Source: Erysipelothrix sp.
Lineage (GTDB): Bacteria; Bacillota_I; Bacilli_A; Erysipelotrichales; Erysipelotrichaceae
NCBI GenBank assembly: GCA_030152625.1
Contig: JASLJD010000051.1
Coordinates: 1-18,227, forward strand
Length of the DNA stretch: 18,227 bases
Direction of reading: 5' to 3'
A program made the position numbers and the translations under genes. Of the stretch, positions 7,372 through 14,478 are shown in pieces. Each line of letters opens with the position of its first letter. The stretch's first letter is position 1. Under the pieces are notes generated by a model. It searched no databases and had not been told where the DNA came from. It saw only the letters and a program-made list of their open reading frames with translations.

Positions 7372-8637
7372 ATGAAGGAAGTAATTAAGATCGAAGGAGG
7401 CCATCGTCTCGAAGGAAAAGTGAGAATAGGTGGAGCCAAAAATGCTACGGTAGCCTTGATACCGGCGGCAATCTTAGCGGAAGAAAGCGTTGTGGATATT
7501 TATGGAGTACCTGAAATATCTGACGTTGAATCCTTAGCAGTTTTATTAGAAGAATTGAATGTAAAAGTAAGTCAAAAAGAAGAAGGTCACTTTGGCATTG
7601 ATACTCGTGGAATGAAAAACAGAGTTTTGGATCATGATGCAGTGACCAAGCTTCGTGCTTCTTATTATTTTATGGGGGCGCTTTTAGGTAAGTATCGTCA
7701 TATTAAAATGCAAATGCCAGGAGGCTGTTATTTAGGTCCTCGACCATTTGATTTACATTTAAAGGGCTTTGAAGCCTTGGGTGCAAGTGTAGATTATAAA
7801 GAAGGCTTTTATGAAATTAAAGCCGATCGACTCATTGGGGATAAAATCTATTTAGACTTCCAATCTGTTGGTGCTACCATCAATATTATGTTAGCGGCTG
7901 TTTTAGCTGAGGGTCGCACTGTAATTGAAAATGCAGCCAAGGAACCAGAAATTATCGACGTTGCGACCTTTTTAAATAATATGGGTGCAAGAATTCGTGG
8001 TGCCGGAACCAGTGTTATTACGATTGATGGTGTGGAAAGACTAGAAGGTCATCCACATGAGATCATACCGGATCGTATCGAAGCAGGAACATATATTATC
8101 ATCGCAGCTGCGATGGCAGAAGATGTTACAGTTGAAAACATCATTCCTCAGCACGTTGAGGCCTTGACTTCAAAACTTATTGAAATGGGTGTGGATATTG
8201 AAATTGGTGCAGACTGGGCAAGGATCCGTCGTTCTGATGATTTAAAAGCCATTGATGTTACAACACAAACATATCCAGGTTTTGCAACAGACTTACAGCA
8301 ACCACTAACCAGTCTCTTAACGAAAGCTGAAGGAAACTCAAGTATTAAAGAAACAATTTATGCTGAAAGATTCAAACACTGTGAAGAATTGCATCGTATG
8401 GGTGCAGATATTCAGGTTCTTCAATCGCAAGCCATCATCAAAGGACCGGTTGACTTATATGGTTCAAAGGTGTCCGCGATGGATCTTCGTGGAGGTGCCA
8501 GCCTTGTTGTTGCTGCCTTGATGGCTGATGGCGTTACTGAGATTGATGAAATATATCATATTGAGCGCGGTTATGACAGTATTGATGAAAAATTAGAGAG
8601 TTTGGGCGCAAAGATATGGCGCGAGAAAAAAGAATAA
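7372..8637 (+). CDS. murA: UDP-N-acetylglucosamine 1-carboxyvinyltransferase
   Basis: MurA (EPSP-synthase fold, 421 residues) transfers enolpyruvate from PEP to UDP-GlcNAc, the first committed step of peptidoglycan synthesis. The active-site cysteine attacked by fosfomycin is present as C119 in MPGGCYLGPRPFD. Other family residues are K23-N24 (GGAKNA), R95 (KLRASYY), D307 (FATDLQQ) and R373 (DLRGGAS). The chosen ATG at 7372 has AAGGAG at 7358-7363, 8 bases upstream; an in-frame TTG at 7348 would place that site inside the gene. In Bacillus the paralogue at this place (between fba and rpmE) is MurAB/MurZ, so this may be the MurZ-type copy. Whether a second copy exists cannot be told from the window. 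A terminator follows. Confidence 0.95.
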   Translation: MKEVIKIEGGHRLEGKVRIGGAKNATVALIPAAILAEESVVDIYGVPEISDVESLAVLLEELNVKVSQKEEGHFGIDTRGMKNRVLDHDAVTKLRASYYFMGALLGKYRHIKMQMPGGCYLGPRPFDLHLKGFEALGASVDYKEGFYEIKADRLIGDKIYLDFQSVGATINIMLAAVLAEGRTVIENAAKEPEIIDVATFLNNMGARIRGAGTSVITIDGVERLEGHPHEIIPDRIEAGTYIIIAAAMAEDVTVENIIPQHVEALTSKLIEMGVDIEIGADWARIRRSDDLKAIDVTTQTYPGFATDLQQPLTSLLTKAEGNSSIKETIYAERFKHCEELHRMGADIQVLQSQAIIKGPVDLYGSKVSAMDLRGGASLVVAALMADGVTEIDEIYHIERGYDSIDEKLESLGAKIWREKKE

Positions 8638-8653
8638 GCAAATTTGTGAAAAG

Positions 8654-8690
8654 AAAGCGTTTGTGAACAATCAACAAACGCTTTTTTCTT
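8654..8690 (+). terminator. Intrinsic terminator after murA
   Basis: An 11-bp stem (AAAGCGTTTGT at 8654-8664 with ACAAACGCTTT at 8674-8684), a 9-base loop and a T-rich tail to 8690. It separates murA from the pfl unit. Confidence 0.9.
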
Positions 8691-8720
8691 TTGTCAAGAA
8701 CTTTGCACACATTTCTAACA

Positions 8721-8734
8721 AGAAAACGCTTACA
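8721..8734 (+). promoter_or_regulatory. cre-like (CcpA) site upstream of pflB
   Basis: AGAAAACGCTTACA agrees with the cre consensus TGNAANCGNWNNCA at every fixed position but the first. Its centre lies near -57 relative to the predicted start, just upstream of the -35, a position more typical of CcpA activation than of blocking. The right half, CGCTTACA, occurs again at 8756-8763 inside the promoter spacer, 29 bases on. Catabolite control of pfl is known in lactic acid bacteria; CcpA itself is not visible in this window. Confidence 0.5.
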
Positions 8735-8747
8735 TAACAAACGTAAA

Positions 8748-8778
8748 TTGTACAGCGCTTACAGGTCTATGTTATTAT
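8748..8778 (+). promoter_or_regulatory. pflB promoter, extended -10
   Basis: TATTAT at 8773-8778 preceded by TGT (8770-8772) makes an extended -10. TTGTAC at 8748-8753 with a 19-base spacer (or TGTACA with 18) is the best -35, so the spacing is slightly long and activation may be needed. The start should be near 8785, leaving a short leader with AAAAGGAG. Confidence 0.65.
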
Positions 8779-8801
8779 AGGGATGAAAAGGAGATGGCGC
8801 T

Positions 8802-11027
8802 ATGAAAAAAGCATGGGAAGGATTTAAATCAGGTGTCTGGCAAGAAGAAGTTAATGTCAGAGACTTTATTCAAAAAAACTATACCCCTTATGAGGGAGAT
8901 GAGAGTTTTCTAGAAGGTATTTCAGAAAACACAAAAGTTCTTTGGGATAGATGTTTAGATCTTTTAAAAGAAGAACTCAAGGTTCAAGTGCTTGATATCG
9001 ATACAGAAAATGTATCCGGTATTGATAATTTTGAACCAGGATATATCATCAAAGAACATGAAGAAATTGTTGGTCTTCAATCAGATGCTCCACTAAAACG
9101 TATTATTAATCCATTTGGTGGAATTCGTTTGGTTGACAATATTTTAGATATTTACGGTTATGAGTGGGATGAAAAATATGATGAATTTTTCCATAAACAC
9201 ACGAAAACGCATAATCAAGGTGTTTTTGATGTTTATACCCCAGAAATGCGTCGATTCCGTACAACAGGACTCTTAACAGGTCTTCCTGACGCATACGGTC
9301 GTGGACGTATTATCGGAGACTATCGTCGTATTGCTCTTTATGGTATCGATTTCCTTATTGAAGAGAAAGAAGCCGATAAAGCAGCGATTACTGAAATTAC
9401 TCCTGAAACTATTCAATTGCGAGAAGAAGTTTCGGATCAGATCCGTGCTCTTCATGAAATGAAGAATATGGCTGAAAGTTATGGCTTTGATATCAGTGTT
9501 CCTGCCAAGACGGCTCAAGAAGCAATCCAATGGACATACTTTGGTTACTTAGCAGCAATCAAAGAAAACAACGGTGCGGCAATGAGCCTAGGTCGTACAG
9601 CAACTTTCATTGATATCTATATCGAACGAGATATGGAAAAAGGTCTCATTGATGAAAAACAAGCTCAATCATATATCGATCAATTTATTATGAAACTACG
9701 TATTGCTCGTCACTTGCGTACACCAGAATATGATGAACTCTTTGCTGGGGACCCAACATGGGTAACTGAGGCACTTGGTGGTATGGGTGAAGATGGGCGT
9801 ACACTCGTTACAAAAACATCATTCCGTTATCTTCATACCCTTACAAACCTTGGTCCTGCACCAGAACCAAATATGACGATTTTATGGGCAGATGCCTTAC
9901 CAGAAGGATGGAAACGCTACTGTGCAAGAATGTCTATTGAGACAGGGGCACTTCAATATGAAAACGATGATATTATGCGTCCAAGCTTTGGTGATGACTA
10001 TGGTATTGCATGCTGTGTTTCCGCAATGCAAATTGGTAAACAAATGCAGTACTTCGGTGCACGTGCTAACTTAGCAAAAGCACTTCTCTATGCTATTAAC
10101 GGTGGTGTAGATGAAATTCGTGGCATTAAAGTACTTGAAGGTTTCGAGCCAATTGAAGATGAAGTTCTTGACTACGATACAGTTATTGAAGCTTACGATA
10201 AAGTGTTGAAGCAAGTTGCATCCGTTTATGTTGATACCATGAATATTATTCATACAATGCATGATAAGTATGCTTATGAAAAAGGACAAATGGCTCTTCA
10301 TGATACAGATGTCGAACGCCTCATGGCATTCGGTGCTGCTGGTTTATCTGTTGCAGCTGACTCCTTATCAGCCATCAAATATGCAAAAGTTAAACCAATT
10401 CGTGATGAGAATGGCCTCGCTGTTGACTTTGAAGTCGAAGGAGACTATCCAAAATATGGTAATGACGATGATCGTGTTGACTCGATTGCAGTCGAACTTG
10501 TTGAAAGATTCTCTGCTTATCTAAGAGAAGTACCAGTCATTCGTGAGGCACGTCATACCTTATCAATTCTAACCATTACATCGAATGTTGTGTATGGTAA
10601 GAAAACAGGTTCAACACCTGATGGACGTAAGAAAGGTGAAGCTTTCGCGCCAGGTGCAAACCCAATGCACGGACGTGATCAGTCTGGAGCGCTTGCATCC
10701 TTAAACTCGGTTGCGAAAATTCCTTACACCAATGTCTGTGAAGACGGTGTTTCAAATACATTCTCAATTGTTCCACAAGTTTTAGGTAAAGATGAAGACG
10801 AGCGTGTCAAGAATCTTGTTGGTATTATGGATGGTTACTTCCGTCAACAAGCTCACCACTTGAACGTCAACGTCTTAAATCGTGAAGTTCTTCAAGACGC
10901 GATGAAAAATCCAGAGAAATATCCACAATTAACGATTCGCGTTTCTGGTTATGCGGTAAACTTTAACCGCTTGTCAGAGGAACAACAAGAAGAGGTTATC
11001 AGTCGTACATTCCATGATTCGATCTAA
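8802..11027 (+). CDS. pflB: Pyruvate formate-lyase (glycyl radical enzyme)
   Basis: Formate C-acetyltransferase (741 residues) converts pyruvate and CoA to acetyl-CoA and formate in anaerobic sugar fermentation. The two active-site cysteines are C404 and C405 (GIACCVSAMQIGKQMQYFGA). The glycyl radical site is G716 in RVSGYAVNF, 25 residues from the end, as in true PFL rather than other glycyl radical enzymes. RTTGLLTGLPDAYGRGRIIGDYRR and TILWADALPEGWKRYCARMSIETGALQYENDDIMRP-type blocks are also those of PFL. AAAAGGAG (8786-8793) with 8 bases to the ATG supports the start. The enzyme is oxygen-sensitive and needs PflA, encoded next with a 14-base overlap. It implies an anaerobic or facultative mixed-acid fermenter. 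Confidence 0.97.
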   Translation: MKKAWEGFKSGVWQEEVNVRDFIQKNYTPYEGDESFLEGISENTKVLWDRCLDLLKEELKVQVLDIDTENVSGIDNFEPGYIIKEHEEIVGLQSDAPLKRIINPFGGIRLVDNILDIYGYEWDEKYDEFFHKHTKTHNQGVFDVYTPEMRRFRTTGLLTGLPDAYGRGRIIGDYRRIALYGIDFLIEEKEADKAAITEITPETIQLREEVSDQIRALHEMKNMAESYGFDISVPAKTAQEAIQWTYFGYLAAIKENNGAAMSLGRTATFIDIYIERDMEKGLIDEKQAQSYIDQFIMKLRIARHLRTPEYDELFAGDPTWVTEALGGMGEDGRTLVTKTSFRYLHTLTNLGPAPEPNMTILWADALPEGWKRYCARMSIETGALQYENDDIMRPSFGDDYGIACCVSAMQIGKQMQYFGARANLAKALLYAINGGVDEIRGIKVLEGFEPIEDEVLDYDTVIEAYDKVLKQVASVYVDTMNIIHTMHDKYAYEKGQMALHDTDVERLMAFGAAGLSVAADSLSAIKYAKVKPIRDENGLAVDFEVEGDYPKYGNDDDRVDSIAVELVERFSAYLREVPVIREARHTLSILTITSNVVYGKKTGSTPDGRKKGEAFAPGANPMHGRDQSGALASLNSVAKIPYTNVCEDGVSNTFSIVPQVLGKDEDERVKNLVGIMDGYFRQQAHHLNVNVLNREVLQDAMKNPEKYPQLTIRVSGYAVNFNRLSEEQQEEVISRTFHDSI

Positions 11028-11772
11028 TCGAAATCAAGTCGGATATGTTCGGAAGTTAGAGACAATGGGTACAGTGGACGGTCCTGGGATAAGAACAGTT
11101 GTGTTCTTATCCGGCTGTCCACTCCGTTGTCTTTTCTGTCATAATCCCGATATGTGGACGCATAAACCTGAAGATGAGGTGACTGTGGGTTCTCTGGTAG
11201 AACGTTTAAAACGTTTTAAACCTTATTATGGTGATGATGGTGGCGTAACATTTTGTGGTGGAGAACCACTGAATCAACCTGATTTCTTATACGAAGCAAT
11301 GCTTGCTTGCCAAGAAGAGGGAATTCATACAGTCTTGGATACATCAGGGTTTGGACGCCCCGATCGCTTTGAAGATATTTTAAGTGTTACAGACCTAATC
11401 CTTTATGATATTAAAGGACTTGCTCCTGATAAATACACAGAAATGACCGGTGTTCCAATCGAAAGAACACAAATTTTTCTCGAAAAAGCTCAGGAAATGA
11501 AGGTTCCGATGTGGATTCGTATTGTGATTATTCCAGGTATCAATGATACTTATGAGTATATGGACGAATTAGCCGCTTATATTGCGCCTTTACACGGTAT
11601 TGAAAGGGTTGAAATTTTACCTTACCATACTATGGGTGTCAACAAATACGAGGAATTGGATTTTGACTATGATTATCCATTGGAAGGTGTTCCTGCTATG
11701 GATGGTCCCAAAGCGATGGAAATGCAAGAATATTTGAGAAGTGAAATCGAACGATTAAGAAAAGATGTGTAA
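11014..11772 (+). CDS. pflA: Pyruvate formate-lyase activating enzyme (radical SAM)
   Basis: A 252-residue radical SAM activase that makes the glycyl radical on PflB using SAM and a [4Fe-4S] cluster. The cluster motif Cx3Cx2C is C35, C39 and C42 (SGCPLRCLFCHNPD), preceded by the family motif GTVDGPGIRTVVF. The SAM-binding GGE motif is in VTFCGGEPLNQPDFL. The ATG at 11014 lies inside pflB (14-base overlap) and has no good Shine-Dalgarno at a normal distance, so it probably relies on ribosomes finishing pflB. The next in-frame ATG (11065) would remove part of the conserved N-terminus. The last codons form part of a terminator stem. Placing the activase directly after its target is the common arrangement. 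Confidence 0.95.
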   Translation: MIRSNRNQVGYVRKLETMGTVDGPGIRTVVFLSGCPLRCLFCHNPDMWTHKPEDEVTVGSLVERLKRFKPYYGDDGGVTFCGGEPLNQPDFLYEAMLACQEEGIHTVLDTSGFGRPDRFEDILSVTDLILYDIKGLAPDKYTEMTGVPIERTQIFLEKAQEMKVPMWIRIVIIPGINDTYEYMDELAAYIAPLHGIERVEILPYHTMGVNKYEELDFDYDYPLEGVPAMDGPKAMEMQEYLRSEIERLRKDV

Positions 11773-11790
11773 AAACATCTTTTCTTTTTT
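11757..11790 (+). terminator. Intrinsic terminator overlapping the end of pflA
   Basis: A 12-bp stem (AAGAAAAGATGT at 11757-11768 with ACATCTTTTCTT at 11775-11786), a 6-base loop containing the pflA stop codon, and a T run to 11790. It is strong and ends the pfl unit immediately before the GntR promoter. Confidence 0.9.
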
Positions 11791-11796
11791 GTATAA

Positions 11797-11819
11797 CTGT
11801 GTATAATGGATATATACAG
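11797..11819 (+). promoter_or_regulatory. Operator-like palindrome covering the -10 box of the gntR cassette
   Basis: CTGTGTATA (11797-11805) and TATATACAG (11811-11819) are inverted repeats matching at 8 of 9 positions around the 5-base centre ATGGA. The -10 box TATAAT (11802-11807) lies inside, and no good -35 is visible at 17 bases upstream. GntR-family operators usually have GT...AC ends around an AT-rich core, and this fits. The predicted start is near 11814, so a bound repressor would cover both -10 and start. The gntR gene begins 10 bases further on, which suggests autoregulation. GTATAA also recurs 10 bases apart (11791 and 11801). Confidence 0.6.
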
Positions 11820-11828
11820 GTGATGTGG

Positions 11829-12197
11829 ATGGAAGTCTATATTGATACAAAATCAAAAGAGGCGATTTATCTTCAAATTTATGAACAAATACGAGATCAA
11901 ATTGTTTCTTTGAACTTAAAAGAAGATGAACGCTTGCCTTCAATTCGAGCACTTGCTTCAGATTTGAATGTCAGTGTTATCACTGTTAAAAATGCTTATG
12001 AATTATTAGAGCAAAACGCTTATATTTATTCTATTCCTGCAAAGGGAACTTATGTCAATAAGCTTGATATGAAAAAGGTCGAAGAAGAATATCGAAAAAT
12101 TGCACTGAGTCATCTTCATTCGATACGAAAAATCCAAAAACTGTTGGGAAAAAATGATGATTGGCTTAGGTTATTAAAAGAGGAGGAGAGTCAATGA
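11829..12197 (+). CDS. GntR-family transcription regulator, YtrA type
   Basis: A 122-residue DNA-binding protein with a winged helix over residues about 10-76. PSIRALASDLNVSVITVKNAYELL is the recognition helix region and the wing ends in PAKGTYVN. After it there is only a short helical tail of about 45 residues and no UTRA or FadR-type ligand domain. This is the build of the YtrA subfamily, repressors of ABC transporter operons in Firmicutes that often respond to cell-wall stress. The start used is ATG 11829 (AGGTG at 11818-11822, 6 bases upstream); in-frame GTG 11820 and ATG 11823 are possible. The stop overlaps the next start by 4 bases, so regulator and transporter genes share a transcript. 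The inducer cannot be told from sequence. Confidence 0.85.
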   Translation: MEVYIDTKSKEAIYLQIYEQIRDQIVSLNLKEDERLPSIRALASDLNVSVITVKNAYELLEQNAYIYSIPAKGTYVNKLDMKKVEEEYRKIALSHLHSIRKIQKLLGKNDDWLRLLKEEESQ

Positions 12198-13267
12198 AAA
12201 AGGCATTGTCGGTTACATACTTAAATAATCGGTGGTTTGTTTTATTGGGTGTTGTGCTTCTTGCTATGATGAATTTATATTCCGAAGCGTCGATAACAAT
12301 TTTCGTTTTTGTATGTGTTTATTGGTTGTATCTTTGGACATCAAACCGTGAAAGAAATGGAAAGTATCATTTAGATGCTTTAGGCATTTCTGAAAAAGAG
12401 TGGTTTTTGGCTCATTATCTTAAAACAGTTTTTGGATTCTTTTTGTTGTTGGGTTTTTATTATATGCTCGATGTAATGATTCTTTTCAAAGCCCCCTCAT
12501 TTGTGGAAATGTTTTTACAAATTTCATTTTATTTTTTTCTTCTTTGCTTACTGGAAGCATTGAATATCCATTTAATGCAAGATACTGTTAAGAATATCAC
12601 TTCGATACTTGTTCTTGTGATGATTTCAGCTTTTTATCTTATGATTGTCTTGTCATTTTTAGATAAACTTTTCTTCCCAATGGAAAGATATGCGATCTCA
12701 ATCACTGCTTATTTTATTTATTTAGCTTTCTTATTTATATTTTTGGTTTGGTCACAAAAAGTAAAAGACATTTCCTATGAAATAAATGAGGAGTCGTATT
12801 TTATTGGAGTTCATGTTCAAGATACAAAACGATTTATTCGCAATGCTTTTAAAAAGGAAAACGCCAATTTATTGACAGCAGATCAAATACATTTTAACAG
12901 TATGAAGGTGGGAACTGTTGCGCAATTTTATGATAGAAATTATCCTCAATTTAATTTGAGACAATTTCAAGAAGCAATTTCTTTGTATTCTTTGCCTTGT
13001 GATAAAAAAATTAGGAAATGGTCTTTAGGTATGAAAAAAAGAATGTTGATAAGCCTTTATGAGGGCTTTGACAGTGAAGTTTTTATATTTGATAACATAG
13101 ACCAAGGACTGGATCCTTTTGTCTTACAGAAAGCTTTAAAAAGAGTACAAAACAAAGCTTATGAAAGAGGAGAAAGAATTTATATTTTAAATCCATCAAT
13201 TGTTTGGAACGATGTTTTGGATGAAGAAATCTTTTTTGATGGAGCTGTGTTAGATGAAGGTGAGTAA
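12194..13267 (+). CDS. Membrane permease fused to an eroded ABC ATPase domain
   Basis: A 357-residue protein with two parts. Residues 1-188 hold six hydrophobic segments (about 13-29, 33-49, 79-98, 106-127, 136-157 and 168-186), resembling an ABC-2-like permease. Residues about 190-357 resemble a shortened ABC ATPase: VKDISYEI, then GVHVQDTKRFIR where GPNGAGKTTLIR would stand, so the P-loop and its lysine are gone. After that come a recognisable signature (WSLGM, 276-280), a Walker B-like strand ending in D300 but with Asn301 for the catalytic Glu, and an intact D-loop (IDQGLDP). No switch histidine is seen (ILNPS). It cannot be a self-sufficient ATPase. GAGGAGAG stands just before the start, and the next gene overlaps by 14 bases. 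I know of no named family with this exact build. Confidence 0.72.
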   Translation: MKKALSVTYLNNRWFVLLGVVLLAMMNLYSEASITIFVFVCVYWLYLWTSNRERNGKYHLDALGISEKEWFLAHYLKTVFGFFLLLGFYYMLDVMILFKAPSFVEMFLQISFYFFLLCLLEALNIHLMQDTVKNITSILVLVMISAFYLMIVLSFLDKLFFPMERYAISITAYFIYLAFLFIFLVWSQKVKDISYEINEESYFIGVHVQDTKRFIRNAFKKENANLLTADQIHFNSMKVGTVAQFYDRNYPQFNLRQFQEAISLYSLPCDKKIRKWSLGMKKRMLISLYEGFDSEVFIFDNIDQGLDPFVLQKALKRVQNKAYERGERIYILNPSIVWNDVLDEEIFFDGAVLDEGE

Positions 13268-14000
13268 TGCTTGGATACACTATAGCAATATTGAAATGGG
13301 CCCCTTTGATTTCAACTTAAAAGCTTCAGACTTTTTGCTTGTTGTTGGTGAGAACGGGAGTGGAAAAACATCGCTTCTCAATGTTTTATCAGGTCTCAAT
13401 CATTTTGATGTGGGAACACTTGATTCTGAAGGTGTGCATTTACTTGTTCCGGATGAAAGCACTTTGTTTGATCAAATTCGTGTTGACCAAGTTTTTGCTA
13501 GTTTATCTGATTTTACTGCTGACAGTCAAAGATGTCATGAAATGTTTAAAGAAGAAAAACATCTCTATGGACTGGAACTTACGTCAAGTCGTAAAAATCT
13601 CCTAAAGTTTTATTTTTATGCCTTACAAGAGAAAGAAGTTTTTCTACTCGATGAACCGGATCTTTATTTAGATGAAAAAGATTTTGAAGCAATGCTTTTT
13701 CTTTTATTACAACAGCAACAAAATCAAATCACCATTCTTTCAAGTAATCGACCTTGGCTTTATGATCGATACGCAACGCATTATCTTATTTTCAAAGAAA
13801 ATAAAGTCATCTTCCAGGGAAGTGTCGATGAATTTCAAAGTCAGTATTCATATGTCGTTTCGGAGGATGTTGAAAAGTATAAAGATTCGATTCTTTTTAA
13901 AACAACTCGCACTTTTGGAAAAGAAGCCATTGTGAAAGGTAATCACCATCCTGCAAGTTTAAAAGAGTTTATGAAAGTTCTTGGTGATCAAGATGATTAG
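13254..14000 (+). CDS. ABC transporter ATPase with P-loop but no recognisable signature motif
   Basis: A 248-residue cytosolic ABC-type ATPase. Walker A is GENGSGKTS (32-40) and Walker B is VFLLDEP (129-135) with catalytic Glu134. The LSGGQ-type signature should precede Walker B by about 15-20 residues, but the sequence there reads TSSRKNL (110-116). The Q-loop site reads LVPDE (Gln to Asp67), and the switch histidine is Asn165 (ILSSNRP). A C-terminal extension of about 55 residues follows. GGAG at 13241-13244 lies 9 bases before the ATG, inside the preceding gene. The faults are complementary to those of the preceding fused domain, which keeps a signature but lacks the P-loop, so the two are probably partners. 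The substrate and direction of transport are unknown. Confidence 0.82.
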   Translation: MKVSNAWIHYSNIEMGPFDFNLKASDFLLVVGENGSGKTSLLNVLSGLNHFDVGTLDSEGVHLLVPDESTLFDQIRVDQVFASLSDFTADSQRCHEMFKEEKHLYGLELTSSRKNLLKFYFYALQEKEVFLLDEPDLYLDEKDFEAMLFLLLQQQQNQITILSSNRPWLYDRYATHYLIFKENKVIFQGSVDEFQSQYSYVVSEDVEKYKDSILFKTTRTFGKEAIVKGNHHPASLKEFMKVLGDQDD

Positions 14001-14478
14001 CATGCGAATTCGTCATTTTGGCTTACGCCTTGTCGGTATTGTCGTTTTATGGGGTGTTCTTTTGTCATTGTCCTATCGATTCACTTCAAATTCATTCTAT
14101 CTTTATCTAGCATCAAGCCTTTTTTTCTTATATGTTTTTAATTTCTTTTGGCATCCTCAATTTTTCCAATTCTCAGTGATGAAAGTAGGAAGAAATAAAA
14201 CATTTCGATTATATCTCAAAACATCTTTGATCTTATCGGTATTGATATGGTTTTTCTTATTTATCTTTTATCGTCAATTACCTGTGCTTCTTTGTGTTCA
14301 CTTATTTCTTGCAGGAGTATATATGCTTCCTGTTGGGGCTTCTGAAGCTTCAGTTGTAGTCTCTTTGGGTATGTTATTTGTTTCTTTACTTTATCCTCAT
14401 ACCTACCCATTGCATGTTCTGTGGATTTATTATTTATATCGTAGATTTCCAAAATGGAATCTTGTGCGGAGGGATTAG
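13993..14478 (+). CDS. Small multi-pass membrane protein of the GntR-ABC cassette
   Basis: I do not recognise a family. The roughly 161-residue product is almost entirely hydrophobic, with about four or five membrane segments (FGLRLVGIVVLWGVLLSLSY; a Phe/Leu/Tyr-rich segment; LILSVLIWFFLFIFY; and two in the last third). Basic clusters lie at both ends (MRIRHFGLR and YRRFPKW), and no signal peptidase site is seen. The start is uncertain: ATG 13993 overlaps the previous stop by 8 bases and is preferred, but ATG 14002 and an upstream TTG (13981) are possible, and no strong Shine-Dalgarno separates them. The place between an ABC ATPase and a lipoprotein in one transcript suggests a transporter membrane subunit, perhaps pairing with the permease half of the fusion protein. 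That pairing is inference. Confidence 0.7.
   Translation: MISMRIRHFGLRLVGIVVLWGVLLSLSYRFTSNSFYLYLASSLFFLYVFNFFWHPQFFQFSVMKVGRNKTFRLYLKTSLILSVLIWFFLFIFYRQLPVLLCVHLFLAGVYMLPVGASEASVVVSLGMLFVSLLYPHTYPLHVLWIYYLYRRFPKWNLVRRD

Noticed and set aside
8661..8677. Rex-like sequence TTGTGA ... TCAACAA near pflB
   Set aside because: The half-sites do not have the spacing or sequence of a Rex operator (TTGTGA-N6-TCACAA), and the bases are already explained as stem and loop of the murA terminator.
8794..8805. Three-codon frame ATG GCG CTA TGA overlapping the pflB start
   Set aside because: It starts directly against the Shine-Dalgarno with no spacing, so ribosomes should choose the pflB ATG 8 bases away.
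10261..10524. An 87-codon frame inside pflB on the same strand
   Set aside because: It lies wholly within a well-conserved pflB reading frame, has no family likeness and no independent ribosome site; it is a by-product of the real gene.
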